The notes beneath the pieces were generated by a model. The model worked only from the letters and a program-made list of their open reading frames with translations. It did no database searches and was not told where the DNA came from. 64,000 nucleotides of DNA from an uncultured Geobacter sp. (GTDB lineage Bacteria > Desulfobacterota > Desulfuromonadia > Geobacterales > Geobacteraceae), in NCBI GenBank assembly GCA_903915655.1, contig CAIWTU010000007.1, forward strand, positions 1-64,000, in the 5' to 3' direction. Both the position numbers and the translations under genes were made by a program. This document shows positions 27,140 to 36,625 of the stretch, one piece after another. How positions within the stretch are numbered: position 1 is the stretch's first letter; every line of letters starts with the position of its first letter.

Positions 27140-27625
27140 TCAGGAGTTATCGGTACTGTTTGCAAGATGGGTTTTCAGGAGATGGGCCAGGGCCTCGCGC
27201 AGCTCCGGATCATCAATTGCTGCTGTTTCCCTTTCTATGCTCTCTTTTTCCAGCTCTGTCAGAGGCCGGAGGATTCTCTTCCGCGGCAGGGGTTCCAGTT
27301 CGGGGGGTTCCGGACGGCCCGCCTTCAGGAATATCTCCTTTACCAATTCCTCGCCGAGCGTTACGTTGATTTTTTCGACTATTCCCTTTTTCATGAAGTT
27401 CAGCTGCTGCATCCATGGCGCACTACTGACGACAACCGTCAGGATACCTTCGCGAAAGTTTACCGGTCGGGCCTGGAGGGCAATCTGCGTCCCAACCACG
27501 GCGTCCCATATCTGCCAGATCTTCCCTTCATGGAGCCGTTTTTCCAGCGGCTTCCCCCGGAAAAGTTCACCCAGCAGGCGGGATACGGATATCGGGGAAA
27601 ACATCCTTTTTCTTTTTTTAGTCAT
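27140..27625 (-). CDS. DUF721 (DciA-like) protein
   Basis: The 161-residue protein starts MTKKRKRMFSPISVSRLL at ATG 27625, where AAGGAG lies ahead. A longer frame to 27673 overlaps the upstream gene more and is rejected. WQIWDAVVGTQIALQARPVNFREG and LTVVVSSAPWMQQLNFMKK are the DUF721/DciA core, a KH-like fold. DciA helps load the DnaB helicase in many bacteria, and a similar role here is possible. The C-terminal tail is charged. It overlaps the small membrane gene by 8 bases. Confidence 0.75.
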   Translation of the reverse strand: MTKKRKRMFSPISVSRLLGELFRGKPLEKRLHEGKIWQIWDAVVGTQIALQARPVNFREGILTVVVSSAPWMQQLNFMKKGIVEKINVTLGEELVKEIFLKAGRPEPPELEPLPRKRILRPLTELEKESIERETAAIDDPELREALAHLLKTHLANSTDNS

Positions 27626-27875
27626 TCCTGCTCCTTCTGCCGTAGAGTGAGCTCCCCAGCAGCTGACCGGCAATAGCGCCCGCCAGGGTCAGCGGGATGA
27701 ATTCCCAGCTCAGCCCTGATTTCATCCTTAGATAAACTATGGCAGGTATCGAAATATGCAGGTAGAAATACCAGCCGACTGTAAATTTCTCATAATTACG
27801 GCGTAGAGATCCCAACGGAATGTTTATCAGTAAAGCAAAGATGATAAGGGCCAGCAGGGGCGCAACGCTACTCAT
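27618..27875 (-). CDS. Small membrane protein, 85 residues
   Basis: From ATG 27875 the product has three hydrophobic segments: APLLALIIFALLINIP, YFYLHISIPAIVYLR and FIPLTLAGAIAGQLLGS. A basic loop (SLRRNYEK) and a basic tail (YGRRSRND) suggest orientation with those parts inside. I do not recognise the family. Its 3' end overlaps the DUF721 gene start by 8 bases, so the two are probably co-translated. An open frame reaches 28103, but that part overlaps a divergent gene and is rejected. Confidence 0.6.
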   Translation of the reverse strand: MSSVAPLLALIIFALLINIPLGSLRRNYEKFTVGWYFYLHISIPAIVYLRMKSGLSWEFIPLTLAGAIAGQLLGSSLYGRRSRND

Positions 27876-28011
27876 GGTGCCATAATATGGCTTGACTGCG
27901 ACTTTGTCAATGCGCCAGTTTTCATCCGGAACAAGCATATTCCTTGAAAAGAATGCTGCAATGTGCGTAAAATGGCCAAGTATTTTGCAAAGATGAGAGA
28001 AAGGATGCGCA

Positions 28012-28275
28012 ATGGTAAAAGATGGAGATTTTGTCGCTGTATTCAACAATATCCACCGCGTTATGAAAGCGGAGAAAATTCTCAAGGAGAAGCGTCTGAA
28101 CATGCTTCTTATCCCTGCCCCGCGGAGCTTGAAATCTGATTGCGGTCTCGCTATCAGGTATGACGAAGCCGATAGAAATGCAATAGAGGGGCAATTACGA
28201 GAAGCCGACCTGGAGCCGGAAGAGATATACAGAAAAGATGGTGAGGAATTTACACGAATTGATGCTCAACGTTAA
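28012..28275 (+). CDS. DUF3343 protein, putative Se/S carrier-like
   Basis: The 87-residue protein is FNNIHRVMKAEKILKEKRL, LIPAPRSLKSDCGLAIRYDE with the conserved Cys in SDCG, then an acidic tail. This is the DUF3343 pattern that regularly accompanies YedF and has been suggested to carry sulfur or selenium. It lies 20 bases before the yedF-like gene on the same strand, which supports a shared role. The carrier function is inference. Confidence 0.8.
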   Translation: MVKDGDFVAVFNNIHRVMKAEKILKEKRLNMLLIPAPRSLKSDCGLAIRYDEADRNAIEGQLREADLEPEEIYRKDGEEFTRIDAQR

Positions 28276-28295
28276 TTGATAAAAGGGAGAGTATT

Positions 28296-28877
28296 ATGAA
28301 AACTATCGATTGCAGAAAGATGGACTGCCCCTTGCCGGTGGTAACGGTCAAGCGGGCGCTGGAAGAAGCGCCGGGTGAGGATCTCAAGGTACTGCTGGAT
28401 GATGGCCCCCCCCGGGAAAACGTGACCCGTTTTGCCGTCAACCGCGGATTCATTGTTGACGAAACCCGGATGGAGGGAGGTTACGCCATCCTCATCTCCG
28501 GGGCAGCAGGGGAGACCCTATCGATAAACAGGGAGAAGAACGGGGATACCGTCATGCTGATTGATTCAGACAGACTTGGCGACGGCCCCGAGGAACTTGG
28601 CAGGCTGCTGATGAAGAACTTTATCAATACCCTGGTGGAAGTATCCGAAACACCCGACCGGATGCTGTTCATCAATACCGGTGTGCTCCTGGCAACCGAG
28701 GGGTCGGAGGTGCTTGAGGCACTGGATAAGCTCGGCAACCGCGGGGTTGAAATTGCTTCGTGCGGTGTCTGTCTTGATTTTTTCGATCAAAAGAAAAATT
28801 TGCGGGCAGGCACGGTAACAAACATGTTTAGCGTAGCCGAAAGTCTGCTCAAGGCAGGGTCGGTGATACGGCTTTAG
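28296..28877 (+). CDS. yedF: YedF-like protein of selenium metabolism
   Basis: The 193-residue protein has an N-terminal TusA/SirA-like domain (IDCRKMDCPLPVVTVKRALE, with Cys in the CPxP motif) and a DsrE-like C-terminal domain ending SCGVCLDFFDQKKNLRAGTV with a CxxC pair. This two-domain architecture is the family named selenium metabolism protein YedF. It should handle a persulfide or perselenide on Cys. It is preceded by GGGAGAG and coupled to DUF3343. Confidence 0.85.
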   Translation: MKTIDCRKMDCPLPVVTVKRALEEAPGEDLKVLLDDGPPRENVTRFAVNRGFIVDETRMEGGYAILISGAAGETLSINREKNGDTVMLIDSDRLGDGPEELGRLLMKNFINTLVEVSETPDRMLFINTGVLLATEGSEVLEALDKLGNRGVEIASCGVCLDFFDQKKNLRAGTVTNMFSVAESLLKAGSVIRL

Positions 28878-28922
28878 ATCCCGGAATAGCCCTCTTCATC
28901 CGTCATTGGGCGGAGAGGCGCC

Positions 28923-30281
28923 TCACTGCAGGCACTGAAACAGCCCCATGCACCAGAAACAATCCCCGCACGGCACGGTATTTGTGTAGCAGTCCTGCTC
29001 AAATTCCTCGGTGTAGATATATTCGCAGGGGATCAGGTTGCAGTTGGAGCAGAAGGGATATTCGTGGAGCATGACCTCATCCCGGAATGACCGAAAGCCC
29101 TGATCGTTCCATATTTCCCTGATTCCCCGGTCAGACAGGTTGCCGTATACCTTTGGAATGATGAATTTTTTCCTTCCGGAGAAATAGCAGGCGAACTTGT
29201 GCCAGAGGAAATAGCACGGATGGACGCTTCCGTCCCAGGAAATGAAAGCTCCACCCCCTTCCACAAAATCGCAGCGTCGGTCGCTCTGGGGCGCCACTGC
29301 GGGAAGCTTCAGCTCTATACCCGTTTCCAGCGCCACATTACGCGCCTCGGCAAAAACCCTGTTTACCTCTTCAGCAAGGGAGAGGTCTCTTTTGAGCAGG
29401 TTCTGCACATGGAGAAAGATATCACGCGAACGGGCCTCGGCCATCATCTCATGGACGAAATCGACCATACGCTGCTCCTCCTCCGTCCGCACATATTTGC
29501 AGAAGTAGACGTAGAAGTAGTCGCTCATGTCGATTCCTTCGGTTTCGGCCCGATTTTTCCAGGACTCGAAGAGAACTATCGATTCGTCCGAATTACTATC
29601 GTAAGCCACCTGGGAGACATGGTTTTGAGCGTAGGGAAGCAGGTGCGAGACGATGGCAAAACTCGCACCCCTTGAGGCTGCCCAGCGGATGACAGTAGGG
29701 AGTTGGTAGAGATTGTCACGCATGACTACGAACTCGACACCAATCTTAAGGGGTGAATCACCGTTTTCGGCTCTGGCCGTTTTCAGTGCTGAAAACGCCT
29801 GTTCCAGGTCATCAACTTCTCCCCCTTCGCGTATTTTCCGGAAGGTATCGGGGCAGATGGCATCAAGCGACAGGCAAATCCTGTCGAGACCGGCCTCAAC
29901 GAGCGATAGCGCGCGTTCCTCATCCAGAAGCAGTCCATTGGACTGGAATCCGACCCAACCGTTAGCCGGCATCAATTCCTTGGCCCGGCGGATGAACTCT
30001 TCGAGCTGAGGATGCATGAGCGGCTCACCGATGCCATTCAGTATCAACGCTTCTGCTTGCCCCAACGCTGGTTCCAGCGCCTTAAAGGTCTCCATGGTCA
30101 GGTCGCCTTCCGGTATGTCACTGTCGCCGCTATGTTTTACACACATCTGGCACTTGAGATTGCAGCGTGTCGTTGTTTCAACAAAAAGTTTCGAAGGATA
30201 TTTCCGCCGTGGTGCAGAGATAAGATGGTCCGGGGTATCGATGCACGATGGATGTTCAGCTGCAAGGTTTTCGTTCTGCAT
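28923..30281 (-). CDS. Radical SAM/SPASM protein, putative metalloenzyme maturase
   Basis: The 452-residue enzyme has the radical SAM motif TTRCNLKCQMC with Cx3Cx2C near residue 42, GIGEPLMHPQLEEF, and a SPASM-type C-terminus rich in Cys (YPFCSNCNLIPCEYI, CGDCFWCMGLFQC). This Cys-rich tail and layout suggest the putative metalloenzyme radical SAM/SPASM maturases known from Geobacter. ATG 30281 is chosen for the GGAG five bases upstream. A start at 30308 is less likely. It ends 45 bases from the convergent yedF gene. The substrate is unknown. Confidence 0.75.
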   Translation of the reverse strand: MQNENLAAEHPSCIDTPDHLISAPRRKYPSKLFVETTTRCNLKCQMCVKHSGDSDIPEGDLTMETFKALEPALGQAEALILNGIGEPLMHPQLEEFIRRAKELMPANGWVGFQSNGLLLDEERALSLVEAGLDRICLSLDAICPDTFRKIREGGEVDDLEQAFSALKTARAENGDSPLKIGVEFVVMRDNLYQLPTVIRWAASRGASFAIVSHLLPYAQNHVSQVAYDSNSDESIVLFESWKNRAETEGIDMSDYFYVYFCKYVRTEEEQRMVDFVHEMMAEARSRDIFLHVQNLLKRDLSLAEEVNRVFAEARNVALETGIELKLPAVAPQSDRRCDFVEGGGAFISWDGSVHPCYFLWHKFACYFSGRKKFIIPKVYGNLSDRGIREIWNDQGFRSFRDEVMLHEYPFCSNCNLIPCEYIYTEEFEQDCYTNTVPCGDCFWCMGLFQCLQ

Positions 30282-30433
30282 ATTCACTCCGCACAAGCTA
30301 ATTTTCAAGACAACTATTTTTCAAATGGTGGCAAATGTCAATAAAAAAATATACTAATTGATATAGCTGGGGGATAATACCAGCAGGTGGACCAAGCGGC
30401 TCATCAGGGTCATCTGGGGGAGATTGAATCGAA

Positions 30434-30604
30434 CTACAGTTGATCCCTGAATCTGATAAGGATATAAATAGATGCGATACCGGCAACCGCCATAATAAGA
30501 TCTCTTCCCCAGGGTATCGGCTGGTCAATCCCTGAATAGAATAGCGGCTCCAGAAAGGCGGTTGTCAACAGGCTTATCGCTGCGAAGGTAAGGAGCTTTT
30601 TCAT
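30434..30604 (-). CDS. Small membrane protein, 56 residues
   Basis: The ATG at 30604 opens a 56-residue frame with an N-terminal helix MKKLLTFAAISLLTTAF, a polar loop GIDQPIPWGRD and a second helix LIMAVAGIASIYILI. It lies 40 bases downstream of pabBC on the same strand, so it may be the last gene of that operon. No family recognised. Confidence 0.5.
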   Translation of the reverse strand: MKKLLTFAAISLLTTAFLEPLFYSGIDQPIPWGRDLIMAVAGIASIYILIRFRDQL

Positions 30605-30644
30605 CGGCCACCCAGATCAATAGACCACAAAACAGATTTTTTGC

Positions 30645-32408
30645 TCATATCAGTCTGACTTTACGCCACCTCCGAACCGAATTGATCAGATAGATTTCTT
30701 CGGCCTGATCCAGATCCCTCCCGGTTATGGTTTGTTCCCTGATTTCTCCGACAGCCAGGAGCTCTTCCCGGAAGGTTCCGGGGAGCAGCCCGGATTCAAG
30801 CCTCGGCGTGACCAACTCCCCGTTGACTCTCAGGACAATGTTGTGCACTGCTCCTTCCGTAACCTCATCACGTTCATTGAGAAAAACCAGATCCGCGCAA
30901 CCCGGTTTTTTCGCCTGTTCGCTGCTGTATAAAGCGCGATTGTCCGTCTTGTGGTAGAGGAATGGGTTTGAGGAATCGACCCGAGCCTCCGCATATGTTA
31001 TGGTCGGCAACCCTTCTCCCATTTCACCGCTTATCGGCTCAGACTCAATGCTGAAGGCGCCGGTACGGGAGAGCAGGAGTCTGACCTTGTGCGGGCCCTG
31101 CAGGGCAACTGCCCGCTTTTCAAGAATTTCCCCGATATTTTCCCGGACCGGCGAAAAACCGAAATAGGCGGCCGAACGAGAAAGCCGATGCAGGTGACGC
31201 TCGAGAAGAAAATAGCCGCTCCCCTCCTCAAAAAGAATCGACTCAAGCAGCTTGAATTCCGGTACGGGTGAGCGGAGAAAACGCCCCTTTGCCAGACATT
31301 CCTCATATTCACTGTCAGCCACTGAATCCCAGGTTATGCCGCTGCCGAGTCCCAGTTCACCCCTGCCAGTCTCTCTATCAATAACCGCGGTCCTGATGGC
31401 AACATTGAACACCGCCTCCTGATTGGGTGACAGGTAGCCGATACAGCCGGTATAAAGACCACGCGGCGAGTCTTCCAGTTCAGCAATGATTTCCATGGTT
31501 CGCTTTTTGGGCGCACCGGTGACCGAGCCACAGGGGAAAAGCGCCCGGAACAGCTCGACAATAGTTGTGCCAGGCCTCAATTGCGAGGTAATGGTAGAGG
31601 TCATCTGATGCAGGGTTTCAAGCCGCTCAACATCAAACAGCGAGGCAACCTGCACGGAGCCGGTCTCAGAAACCCTCCCCATATCGTTGCGCAGGAGGTC
31701 CACGATCATAAGGTTCTCCGCCCGTTCCTTTGCATTCTCCTTGAATTCCGCCACTATCTTCGCATCCTCATCTCCCCACCTCCCCCGTTTTGCCGTCCCT
31801 TTCATCGGGCGGGTAGTAAGGCGACCCCCCTTTAGCTTGAAGAAAAGCTCTGGCGAGGTCGACAGGACGCTATATCTGCCCAGATCGAGGAAAGCGCAGT
31901 AGGGTGCTCGCTGGGAGCGGCACAACTCCCGATAAAAGGACTTTTCACTGCCGGAGAAGCCAAAGCGCTGCCGCATTGTAAAGTTGACCTGATAGGTATC
32001 GCCCGCAGCTATGTATCCCTTGATACGCTCGATTGCCGTGTCATAATCCCCGCAGGAAAGAGAAGATTCCCAACAGGAAAGGGTGTGGTTCGAATCCTCC
32101 GTAGCGCTCTTCTCCTTGACCGGTACAGCAGTAACCGTCCGGCGATCAGCGAAGAGACCAAACCAGAGGAGGGGGAACTCGCCGTGCGGCCGGGTAACGA
32201 GGTCGCTATCAAAGGCAGCTGCAGCTTCGTAGGAGATAAATCCGGCAGCATGGCGCCCCTGCTCGACGCAAGACTCCAGCTTCTGCAGGGCAGGAATAAC
32301 TTCGGCCACCGTTTTTGCTGAAATTTTTTCCAGAAGGCCACTGAACCGGTATGAACAGTTATCCCCAACTGCGTATGAATCGAGAAATACCACCGTTTTT
32401 TCGTTCAT
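30645..32408 (-). CDS. pabBC: Aminodeoxychorismate synthase/lyase fusion (PabB-PabC)
   Basis: The 587-residue protein fuses two folate-pathway enzymes. Residues about 1-360 are PabB: GDTYQVNFTMRQRFGF, STSPELFFKLKGGRLTTRP, MKGTAKRGRW, NLMIVDLLRNDMGRVS and FPCGSVTGAPKKRTMEII. Residues about 370-587 are a class IV aminotransferase-type lyase, with LYHKTDNRALY carrying the PLP Lys. Together they give 4-aminobenzoate from chorismate with ammonia from a glutamine amidotransferase encoded elsewhere. ATG 32408 overlaps the upstream stop (ATGA). The frame open to 32717 lies over the previous gene and is rejected. Confidence 0.9.
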   Translation of the reverse strand: MNEKTVVFLDSYAVGDNCSYRFSGLLEKISAKTVAEVIPALQKLESCVEQGRHAAGFISYEAAAAFDSDLVTRPHGEFPLLWFGLFADRRTVTAVPVKEKSATEDSNHTLSCWESSLSCGDYDTAIERIKGYIAAGDTYQVNFTMRQRFGFSGSEKSFYRELCRSQRAPYCAFLDLGRYSVLSTSPELFFKLKGGRLTTRPMKGTAKRGRWGDEDAKIVAEFKENAKERAENLMIVDLLRNDMGRVSETGSVQVASLFDVERLETLHQMTSTITSQLRPGTTIVELFRALFPCGSVTGAPKKRTMEIIAELEDSPRGLYTGCIGYLSPNQEAVFNVAIRTAVIDRETGRGELGLGSGITWDSVADSEYEECLAKGRFLRSPVPEFKLLESILFEEGSGYFLLERHLHRLSRSAAYFGFSPVRENIGEILEKRAVALQGPHKVRLLLSRTGAFSIESEPISGEMGEGLPTITYAEARVDSSNPFLYHKTDNRALYSSEQAKKPGCADLVFLNERDEVTEGAVHNIVLRVNGELVTPRLESGLLPGTFREELLAVGEIREQTITGRDLDQAEEIYLINSVRRWRKVRLI

Positions 32409-33271
32409 CCCCGGTATCCTCCGCAAGCTTCGGCAATGGCGCACTTCAGGCATGCCGTACTGTCGTTTCCGTCGCACCCCTCGGATATCCCGAGGTGACA
32501 GAGGGAAAAATCGTATTTTGCCGGGTCTTCCGGATCGAATTCCCTGAGTGCCGCGGTGATTTCCCTGGCCATGCGCCAGTCGGCCTGCTTTCGGGCAGTA
32601 AAGCCGAGGAAACGGGAAATTCTCTGGATATGGGCGTCCACCGGGATTACCAGTTTTGCCGGCGGGATCTCCTGCCATAAGCCGAGGTCTATGCCGTCGG
32701 CGGGCCGAATCATCCAACGCAGGAACATGCAGAGCCGTTTACAGGCACTCCCCGAGGCGGGCGAAGGGAAAAAGAACGGAAAACTGGAATTGGAGGGGAT
32801 CTCCCTACTGCCGAAAAGAGCCGAAAAATCCATATCAAGGACGGCTGCGGTGAATTTCACGAGGGAAGGAGTTATGTCGTCTGCTGCCGGCGCATAACAG
32901 GCGAGAAAATATTCGCCGATGCTCCCCGCTTCTTCGATCATGGTGCGTGCCGCCAGCAGCAGCGCGCAGAGGTCCTCTCCGCTGTTGAAACGATGTCTGA
33001 ATCCGGTAAAAAGCTGCCTCCCCTTTTCAGGGTCGAACGTCTCGACAAACCTGCGTGGAGATAATCCCATTGGTTCGAAAACGGTCTGCAGGTTTTTCAG
33101 GATAATCTTGACATTACCGTAAGCAAAGGACGAAGCGATAAGGCCGGCTATTTCGCGATCCTCCGGAGTGCTGTAGCGATAGCAGAAGGAGAGAGGGTCG
33201 TTCTGAAGGTGAAGCTGGGAGCGGGATGCGTAGAGATTATCGAGAAGGTCTTTCAGATTACCGTTTCTCAA
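32405..33271 (-). CDS. TIGR02757 (DUF2400) family protein
   Basis: The 288-residue protein is conserved in many bacteria but without an assigned function. Its start [41 protein letters not shown]-like region (key residues only) and the end [24 protein letters not shown], with four Cys, fit TIGR02757. The central [17 protein letters not shown] is reminiscent of helix-hairpin-helix glycosylases of the Nth type, including a Cys-rich end that might hold an Fe-S cluster (inference). It overlaps dtd and pabBC by 4 bases each. Confidence 0.8.
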   Translation of the reverse strand: MRNGNLKDLLDNLYASRSQLHLQNDPLSFCYRYSTPEDREIAGLIASSFAYGNVKIILKNLQTVFEPMGLSPRRFVETFDPEKGRQLFTGFRHRFNSGEDLCALLLAARTMIEEAGSIGEYFLACYAPAADDITPSLVKFTAAVLDMDFSALFGSREIPSNSSFPFFFPSPASGSACKRLCMFLRWMIRPADGIDLGLWQEIPPAKLVIPVDAHIQRISRFLGFTARKQADWRMAREITAALREFDPEDPAKYDFSLCHLGISEGCDGNDSTACLKCAIAEACGGYRG

Positions 33272-33729
33272 TGTTCGCTACCTGCTTTTTTAGGGCTTTC
33301 CAGGATAAAGGTAACCGGTCCATTGTTGGTAAGCGTGACCTGCATCTCCGCCTGGAAGATACCGGCCCCCACGGGAACTCCGGATTCCCTGACCCTGGCC
33401 AGAAAATATTCATACAGCGCTGAAGCCTCTTCGGGTGGCGCAGCAGTATCAAAAGAGGGTCTCCTCCCTTTGCCGCAGTTGCCAGCCAGGGTGAACTGGG
33501 AAACCGCAAGGATCGCTCCCTGCACCTCCTGCACGGAGAGGTTCATCTTCCCCGCTTCATCCTCGAACAACCTGAGGTTGAGGGTCTTTTCCGCCAGCCA
33601 GTCCGCATCCCTTAAACCGTCACCTTTCTCTACACCGAGCAGAACAAGGATGCCGGGGCCTATTGCTCCGGCGATTTTACCTTCGACCTCGACGCTGGCG
33701 CGGGTCACCCTCTGGAGGACAGCCTTCAT
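33268..33729 (-). CDS. dtd: D-aminoacyl-tRNA deacylase
   Basis: The 153-residue enzyme clears D-amino acids from t[18 protein letters not shown] is the usual start and ATG 33729 is chosen for it, while the frame to 33810 adds non-conserved residues. [15 protein letters not shown] holds the catalytic SQFTL segment and [12 protein letters not shown] the Gly-cisPro motif. It is the first gene of the dtd-TIGR02757-pabBC operon. The 309-base gap on its upstream side (33730-34038) shows nothing I can name. Confidence 0.9.
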   Translation of the reverse strand: MKAVLQRVTRASVEVEGKIAGAIGPGILVLLGVEKGDGLRDADWLAEKTLNLRLFEDEAGKMNLSVQEVQGAILAVSQFTLAGNCGKGRRPSFDTAAPPEEASALYEYFLARVRESGVPVGAGIFQAEMQVTLTNNGPVTFILESPKKAGSEH

Positions 33730-34038
33730 GAAATATTCTCCCCTGTTCAAGGGATAGGAATTTGCTTTTTGGGAAGATTGAAAAATACACCCGCGGCAGG
33801 GTAGTGTCAACGCAATTTAGGAGAATATGCCGATATTTCAGGGAGGAGAGAGAACCATCCCTGGAATTTTGACCTGCCGACTCCCTAATCTGCATCATTA
33901 CCCGCAACCGACCCCGTCTGCCCCAGAAAAAACCATATTTTCGACAGTTTCAACACAAACCATTCCTGCTGTAACGCCGCATGTTCTCAGGCTTCACAGC
34001 TGTTCCGAAATACTTGTCGCGCTATGCAACGGGTGATA

Positions 34039-34973
34039 TCAGTCGGCGTTCTTCGCTTTGGTCCGGGCGATCCGGAAAGACTCCAGTTCGGCAGTTATGT
34101 GCGGGATGAAAGTAACATTAAGATAGAGGTTGAAATCGTCGTTTGTGCCGTTGGGATCGTAATCCATGTAATTTGCATAAATGGCCAGGGACTGGAGTTG
34201 GTAATTCAAGAGCTTGCTGAAGGTATTCTCCAGAATTTTGTATACTGCGGACGGATCTTGGGGGGTCGGGTTCTTAACAAGCAGGTACTTGCAAAAGCCA
34301 TAAGATACGGTTGCAAATCAGTTGCGTCAGGATTGATCATGTTGTAGATGTCATCAATTGTGATATCTATCGGGTCGTCTGTGAGGTGGTCATAAAACTT
34401 TTTTAAGTTTGAACAGGCGGTGCTGTTTGGATTGTCACAGAGGGGAGGCCTAAAGGTGCCTTGCTGCACTTGGTACGTAAAATAGTAGAGACTGTATGGG
34501 AAACCGATAAAATACTGCGGGTTCCCCCTGTTGTCTGACCATTCGCCAAAATCGTCCTGAATGTCGGTCAGATAGCCCTGTAATTGTTGCTGCATCATTT
34601 GATTGTTAAGATCCGTGAAATCAATATTCAAATGATTGGCAAGCGCGTTAATGTTTTGGTTGAGGGTGTAGACTTCACTCTGAATCTGATCGAGGCTGCT
34701 TTTGATGCTGTCTATTTCCTGCGGGATCGTAACCGTGTGGTAAATGTCGAAACCGAGACCTGCCAGTTCCAGTAAAAGGGACGCGATTTCCAGCCCCCCC
34801 GTAACGTTCTTCCCGGTTGATTTGACCGTTGAATGTGCGGAGGCAGTTGTCCTTTGGACTATGCCCTTCATCATACGCGCCAGGAATGGCGCCGGCAATT
34901 CCTTCTGCCCGCCGGCAAGGGACAAAGGTGAATGGTTCTTTACCGGCCATTTCCACCACCCCCTCCGCAGCAC
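34039..34973 (-). pseudogene. Hypothetical protein gene broken by a frameshift
   Basis: From about 34973 one frame reads LEIASLLLELAGLGFDIYH, IDSIKSSLDQIQSEVYTLNQ (coiled-coil-like) and QGYLTDIQDDFGEW. Near 34290-34318 coding character moves to another frame, which continues as GFCKYLLVKNPTPQDPSAVY, SKLLNYQLQSLAIYANYMDY and FNLYLNVTFIPHITAELESF to a stop at 34039. The two parts look like one protein of about 310 residues. It may be a true frameshift mutation or a sequencing error. The start is unclear and I do not recognise the family. Confidence 0.6.
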
Positions 34974-35174
34974 CAGTACTGCAACGTCAAAAATTAGAAC
35001 AGCACAATCCGAGCGACAATGCGATGCACGGTCTTCGCCTGGAACCTCCTTGAATGCTTGGTTCAGACAATTGCTACTTCCCTGTAGAGAAGAGTGTCCT
35101 CATCCGGGACAATTAATGCGCAAAACTCGATCCGAAATTTGAAAAAGCTCTGGCGGAAGAAGGATTAGCTGAGC

Positions 35175-35693
35175 TTACCCGAATACCTTCTTGAAGGTTT
35201 CCAGGTAAATTTTCTGAGCACCCTCACCAAACTGGACGAAGATAATCTTTTCGATGCCGGGAAACTTATCGAGCGCCGACTTGGCCTCGGTCATGGCGGT
35301 TTCACAGGCCTTGTCCATCGGGTAACCGTAAATCCCGGCGCTTATGGCAGGAAAGGCAATGCTCTTTATCCCATTTCTATCGGCCACCTCAAAACAGCTG
35401 CGATAGGCGCTCCGCAAAAGCTCCGGCTCGCCCTTCGTACCGCCATGCCAGACCGGGCCGACGGTGTGGATGACATGCCTGGCCGGTAACCGGTACCCCC
35501 TGGTTATTTTCGCTTCGCCCGTATGACACCCTCCCAGGGTGGCGCATTCCGCCAGAAGCTGCAGCCCGGCAGCCCGATGGATGGCGCCATCCACACCGCC
35601 GCCACCCAGCAGGGTCTTGTTTGCCGCATTGACAATGGCATCCACCGCAAGTTTTGTTATATCGCCCTGTACAATTTCGATTTTCTCCTTCAT
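35175..35693 (-). CDS. Macro-domain protein, O-acetyl-ADP-ribose deacetylase-like
   Basis: The 172-residue protein is a macro domain: VQGDITKLAVDAIVNAANKT, GGGGVDGAIHRAAG, HVIHTVGPVWHGG and FPAISAGIYGYPMDKA. These are the ADP-ribose binding loops of the MacroD/YmdB type that hydrolyse O-acetyl-ADP-ribose. ATG 35693 is preceded by GGAGGTCGG. A start at 35756 would overlap nfo and is rejected. It lies 46 bases downstream of nfo, so a link to DNA-damage ADP-ribosylation is possible but unproven. Confidence 0.9.
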   Translation of the reverse strand: MKEKIEIVQGDITKLAVDAIVNAANKTLLGGGGVDGAIHRAAGLQLLAECATLGGCHTGEAKITRGYRLPARHVIHTVGPVWHGGTKGEPELLRSAYRSCFEVADRNGIKSIAFPAISAGIYGYPMDKACETAMTEAKSALDKFPGIEKIIFVQFGEGAQKIYLETFKKVFG

Positions 35694-35739
35694 GGCCGAC
35701 CTCCTTGACCGCACCCCTGCTGGCTGCATTGAACCGGCA

Positions 35740-36588
35740 TCATTCGACCAGGTCACGCAATATCTTCAGGTTTATGGTATCCATTTCTTCGCTGTCGCCT
35801 TTGGGGGTTTCGAGTATCTTCGGGATCTGGTCAAACCGCCTGTCGTTCATAAGGAATTTAAACCCGCTAAGCCCCAGGCAACCCTTACCGATATGTTCAT
35901 GCCGGTCGACATGGCTATTCAGCCCCTTTTTCGAATCGTTGAGATGAAAAGCCTGCAGCCTTTCCAGACCTACTATCCTGTCAAATTCCGAAAAAACCTG
36001 TTGATATCCCGTTTCCGTGGTTATGTCATAACCTGCCGCGAAGATGTGGCAGGTGTCAAGGCAGACACCAAAACGGTCAGGGTATGCCGAACGGTCGATA
36101 ATCTCCCGGAGATGCTCGAAGCGAAAGCCCAGGTTTGTCCCCTGGCCAGCCGTGGTTTCCAGCAGTATTTTTCCGGTAAAGAGCTCGACCCGCGAAAACA
36201 ACAGATCGAAAGCCGCTGCAACCCGCCTGAGCCCCTCCTCCTCCCCATCGCCCACATGGGCGCCCGGATGCATGATGACTCTCTTTATCCCGAGTCGCTC
36301 ACAGCGCTCCATCTCAGCCTGGAAGGCGGCAAGACTTTTGTCCCTGGTTTCACCGTCAGGCGCCGCCAGGTTGACAAGGTAGATATCGTGGGAGATGACC
36401 TCATGCAGGCCTGAACCGTGACATTTTTCCCTGAAGAGCGCAGCTTCGGCATCGGAAACCGGTTTTCCCTTCCACTGGTTGGCATTCTGGGTAAAGATCT
36501 GGATCACGCCACACCCTGCCTTGATCCCACGGTCAATGGCGTTATGCAAACCTCCTGCTATGGAGATGTGGGCTCCGAGCCAATCCAT
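35740..36588 (-). CDS. nfo: Endonuclease IV (AP endonuclease)
   Basis: The 282-residue TIM-barrel enzyme cuts 5' to abasic sites. It starts MDWLGAHISIAGGLHNAI. Metal-ligand motifs are visible: HDIYLVNLA, IMHPGAHVG, ILLETTAGQGTNLG (Glu), VCLDTCHIFAAGYD, FHLNDSKKGL and DRHEHIGKGC. Length is normal. It follows the HIT gene by 37 bases in the same operon. Confidence 0.95.
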   Translation of the reverse strand: MDWLGAHISIAGGLHNAIDRGIKAGCGVIQIFTQNANQWKGKPVSDAEAALFREKCHGSGLHEVISHDIYLVNLAAPDGETRDKSLAAFQAEMERCERLGIKRVIMHPGAHVGDGEEEGLRRVAAAFDLLFSRVELFTGKILLETTAGQGTNLGFRFEHLREIIDRSAYPDRFGVCLDTCHIFAAGYDITTETGYQQVFSEFDRIVGLERLQAFHLNDSKKGLNSHVDRHEHIGKGCLGLSGFKFLMNDRRFDQIPKILETPKGDSEEMDTINLKILRDLVE

Positions 36589-36625
36589 TCAGTTTCTCCT
36601 TAAAGATTAGAGCATCAATCTTCCG

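Noticed and set aside
33827-34036. 69-residue plus-strand frame between dtd and the broken gene
   Set aside because: No ribosome binding site and a proline-rich random-like composition.
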